Assembly (NCBI RefSeq): GCF_019578655.1
Contig: NC_063263.1
Span: forward strand, 7,326,001-7,390,000
Reading direction: 5' to 3'
Length of the DNA: 64,000 nt
Origin: Ricinus communis
Taxonomy: Eukaryota; Streptophyta; Magnoliopsida; Malpighiales; Euphorbiaceae
The position numbers and the translations under genes are program-made. The notes under the pieces are model-generated. The model saw only the letters and a list, made by a program, of their open reading frames with translations. It was not told where the DNA came from and ran no database searches. Shown piece by piece: positions 62,901-64,000 of the stretch (position 1 is its first letter; every line of letters starts with the position of its first letter).

Positions 62901-63807
62901 CAAACTTCACTAAAAATCAAGGAATTCATTAACTTCAAGAAAACCCATCACGAATTTGACAACAATTTAGTTGCTTCCTAAGGACTCTATGGTCATACGA
63001 ATGAATAAGCAGAAGTACAAGTTTCCAGACCTTTCTTTGAAGCCTTTTTCGCTCAACTTCAAGCATCTGTAATGATTCGACTCTCTTCTTATCAGCTTTT
63101 CTCGTACCAAACCATCCTGCTAAATAGTCACATTCCTGTCGTACCTACAAATACCACACACGTGGATTAAAATATCATAGTAAGGAAACGTAGGATGGCA
63201 AAACCTATTTAACAATATACTGTACAAATATATGTCATAACAAGAACTTAATATGCTCAATTTATAAATCATGACTCGTCAACTTAATTAGACAACCGGT
63301 TCAACCACAACTGGAAAGAGATTTGATTTTCTAACCTTAAAAGCAATCAACAAAATGCAATTGCACAAAGACAGCAAAAGATTCTAAAGGACAAATTTAG
63401 AGATAAGTACCTTAATTTCAAGCTCGAGTGATGAAATCTTTTCTTCTAATTGTGAGTGCTTGAAAGAGTATTTCATAGCAGGATCCATATGATGACAGCC
63501 AAGTAAGAGATTAAAGCGCAACCCCCCAATCCGTAACCATGCATAACCAATATTCAAATAGAAGTCTACAGAAAGAGGGAAAAGAAAAGGAGCAACAAAG
63601 TAATGAAAAGATGTTCAAAGAATCTACAAACTAAACGAACTGTATAATATGCACAAATAAGTTACCAATAAACAAGTACTCACCAGTGGACGAGCAATCA
63701 AGATATAGCTCTCTAAGTAGAGGCTCAATCAACGGATGCATCAAGGAGTTCAATCTTTGATCACTTGAAGATGCAAGGAGTGACCTCAAATTTTGCACCT
63801 CATCTTG
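49566..63807 (-). CDS. MDN1: midasin (REA1/MDN1) AAA ATPase, C-terminal ~2298 residues, 5' end outside window
   Basis: Midasin is a very large dynein-like AAA ATPase of the nucleolus and nucleoplasm. It pulls the assembly factors Ytm1/PES-BOP complex and Rsa4/NLE off pre-60S ribosomes. Exons placed, all phase-consistent: 63807-63684, 63565-63411, 63144-63031, 61931-61782, 61682-61503, 61404-61249, 61096-60995, 60908-60684, 60595-60473, 59887-59806, 59715-59585, 59478-59314, 58442-58367, 58268-58156, 57526-57447, 57338-57219, 56959-56891, 56796-56640, 56126-55966, 55884-55784, 55687-55455, 55348-55109, 54841-54620, 54525-54367, 54289-54014, 53854-53537, 53435-53289, 53136-52930, 52834-51056, 50957-50676, 50495-50316, 50170-50072, 49982-49845, 49598-49566. 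They total 6897 nt including the stop. The parts seen are the helical linker, the acidic region and the MIDAS domain; the six AAA modules lie off the right edge. The protein end 'WFELMQYSRD' fits the family. No frame break was found. Confidence 0.93.
51056..52834 (-). other. MDN1: MDN1 exon encoding the Asp/Glu-rich region
   Basis: This single 1779 nt exon (593 codons) is by far the longest here. It encodes the acidic, low-complexity region ('EDSDEENDEDSDDGQLE' near its start). Toward its end it becomes a conserved helical lead-in to the MIDAS domain ('WRRYELLTTRLSQELAEQLR' and 'MEPTLASKLQGDYKTGKRI'). In midasin this acidic stretch is a flexible tether that lets the MIDAS domain reach the AAA ring and substrate. 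Confidence 0.9.
54526..54619 (-). other. MDN1: GC-AG intron in MDN1
   Basis: The exon ending at 54620 reads CAGAAG and is followed by GCAAGT instead of GTAAGT. The acceptor is TTTCAG before 54525. AAG|GCAAGT is the classic GC donor context, and only this boundary keeps the phase (74 codons exactly). Confidence 0.75.
56385..56548. repeat. imperfect ~85 bp tandem duplication in an MDN1 intron
   Basis: The segment containing 'aagtcattaaggccttaatta' occurs twice (near 56432 and 56515), with neighbouring words 'ttggtgatactatg' and 'ttggtgatattggg'. It lies in the intron between the exons at 56640 and 56126. Confidence 0.75.
57339..57446 (-). other. MDN1: second GC-AG intron in MDN1
   Basis: The exon ending at 57447 reads GAAAG and is followed by GCATGG. 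No GT occurs nearby, and the downstream exon begins in the phase that this boundary predicts (AG+T, giving Ser in 'STIESLEDF'). The donor context is weaker than in the other GC intron. Confidence 0.6.
58975..59175 (+). pseudogene. LINE-type reverse-transcriptase C-terminal scrap inside an MDN1 intron
   Basis: Inside the 871 bp intron between 59314 and 58442, the strand opposite to MDN1 has an open stretch reading 'WNFLMERNEHIFKNGS'. This resembles the W-x-x-W/L-x-E-R-N-x-R-I-F signature at the end of plant LINE (and LINE-derived) proteins. It is short and ends at a stop near 59168. It is a decayed insertion. Confidence 0.45.
60197..60268. repeat. 36 bp minisatellite, two units, with (TG)n
   Basis: The unit starting 'cttgtttgcgcatgtttatg' at 60197 recurs at 60233, flanked by TG dinucleotide runs. 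It lies in the MDN1 intron between the exons at 60473 and 59887. Confidence 0.8.
62504..62721. repeat. 109 bp direct tandem duplication in an MDN1 intron
   Basis: The block 'atcactgttatgtaatacct' at 62507 recurs at 62616. The two units differ at only a few positions ('gataagtgttc' against 'gatacgtgttc'). It lies in the 1.1 kb intron between the exons at 63031 and 61931 and is recent. Confidence 0.9.
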
Positions 63808-64000
63808 CTGTTGTCGCAGAGATAAACATATTATTCGAATTCTAGAGGTTATATACTTGAAACTTAGGCAGTCGGCAAGATATTACATAACTGAAGTAGT
63901 GGATAGTTGGATTCGCAAGGGTATCTAATGTCTAATGACAAGCAAAGGGGAGGGGAGCTAAAAAACATGTAAAAAATCTGTGAGCTATTCCTTAGAAGAA

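Noticed and set aside
1..64000. tRNA, rRNA or other structured RNA genes
   Set aside because: None was recognised by eye on either strand; a covariance-model scan would be needed to exclude them.

Overview
The window is nuclear DNA of a flowering plant, most likely a eudicot. It is very AT-rich between genes. Its genes have short GT-AG introns, and it carries plant transposon families (copia, Gypsy, CACTA, Mutator-like) and plant-type gene families. No organellar, bacterial or viral genes were recognised. The species cannot be fixed from sequence alone. Layout: (1) 0-12 kb holds AT-rich tandem repeats, foldback elements, a decayed ankyrin exon and one apparently intact ankyrin/PGG membrane protein gene on the minus strand (gene A, 3433-4969). 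(2) 12-24 kb holds a plus-strand ankyrin/PGG gene (gene B, 12547-14226) and a broken, inverted copy of it (gene D, 21665-23021). Between them lie a copia remnant interrupted by a CACTA end and a 1.45 kb terminal-inverted-repeat element that may be a Pack-MULE. (3) 25-37 kb is a transposon graveyard. It contains a decayed Ulp1-like peptidase reading frame, a decayed MULE transposase split by a 2.6 kb solo LTR with a GCGAC target duplication, and a decayed plant mobile domain (PMD) reading frame. (4) 37.7-47.3 kb holds three more minus-strand members of the ankyrin/PGG family: gene E (apparently intact), gene F (single frameshift) and gene G (heavily broken). (5) 49.6-63.8 kb is the 3' part of the midasin gene (MDN1/REA1, minus strand). 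I could place 34 consecutive coding exons whose phases all agree (6897 coding nucleotides, about 2298 residues plus the stop). The 5' part of that gene lies beyond the right edge. 

Biologically there are two stories. MDN1 is a single-copy housekeeping AAA ATPase for 60S ribosome maturation. Its acidic region and C-terminal MIDAS domain are complete here. The ankyrin/PGG cluster is a rapidly changing tandem family of the BDA1/ACD6/ITN1 type: cytosolic ankyrin repeats, one phase-0 intron, then a PGG region with about four membrane segments. Such proteins are known in plant immune and stress signalling. The cluster shows two subfamilies. A, E and F carry PPGG at the first membrane segment, while B, D and G carry PPDI or PPEI. 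It also shows inversion, deletion with filler DNA, frameshifts and a probable sequence exchange at the 3' end of gene F. 

There are no signs of a wholly new molecular system. The most notable points are the nested MULE/solo-LTR structure with the Ulp1-like and PMD remnants beside it, a conserved promoter palindrome shared by genes E and F, a compensated frameshift in gene B, two GC-AG introns in MDN1, and the candidate Pack-MULE.
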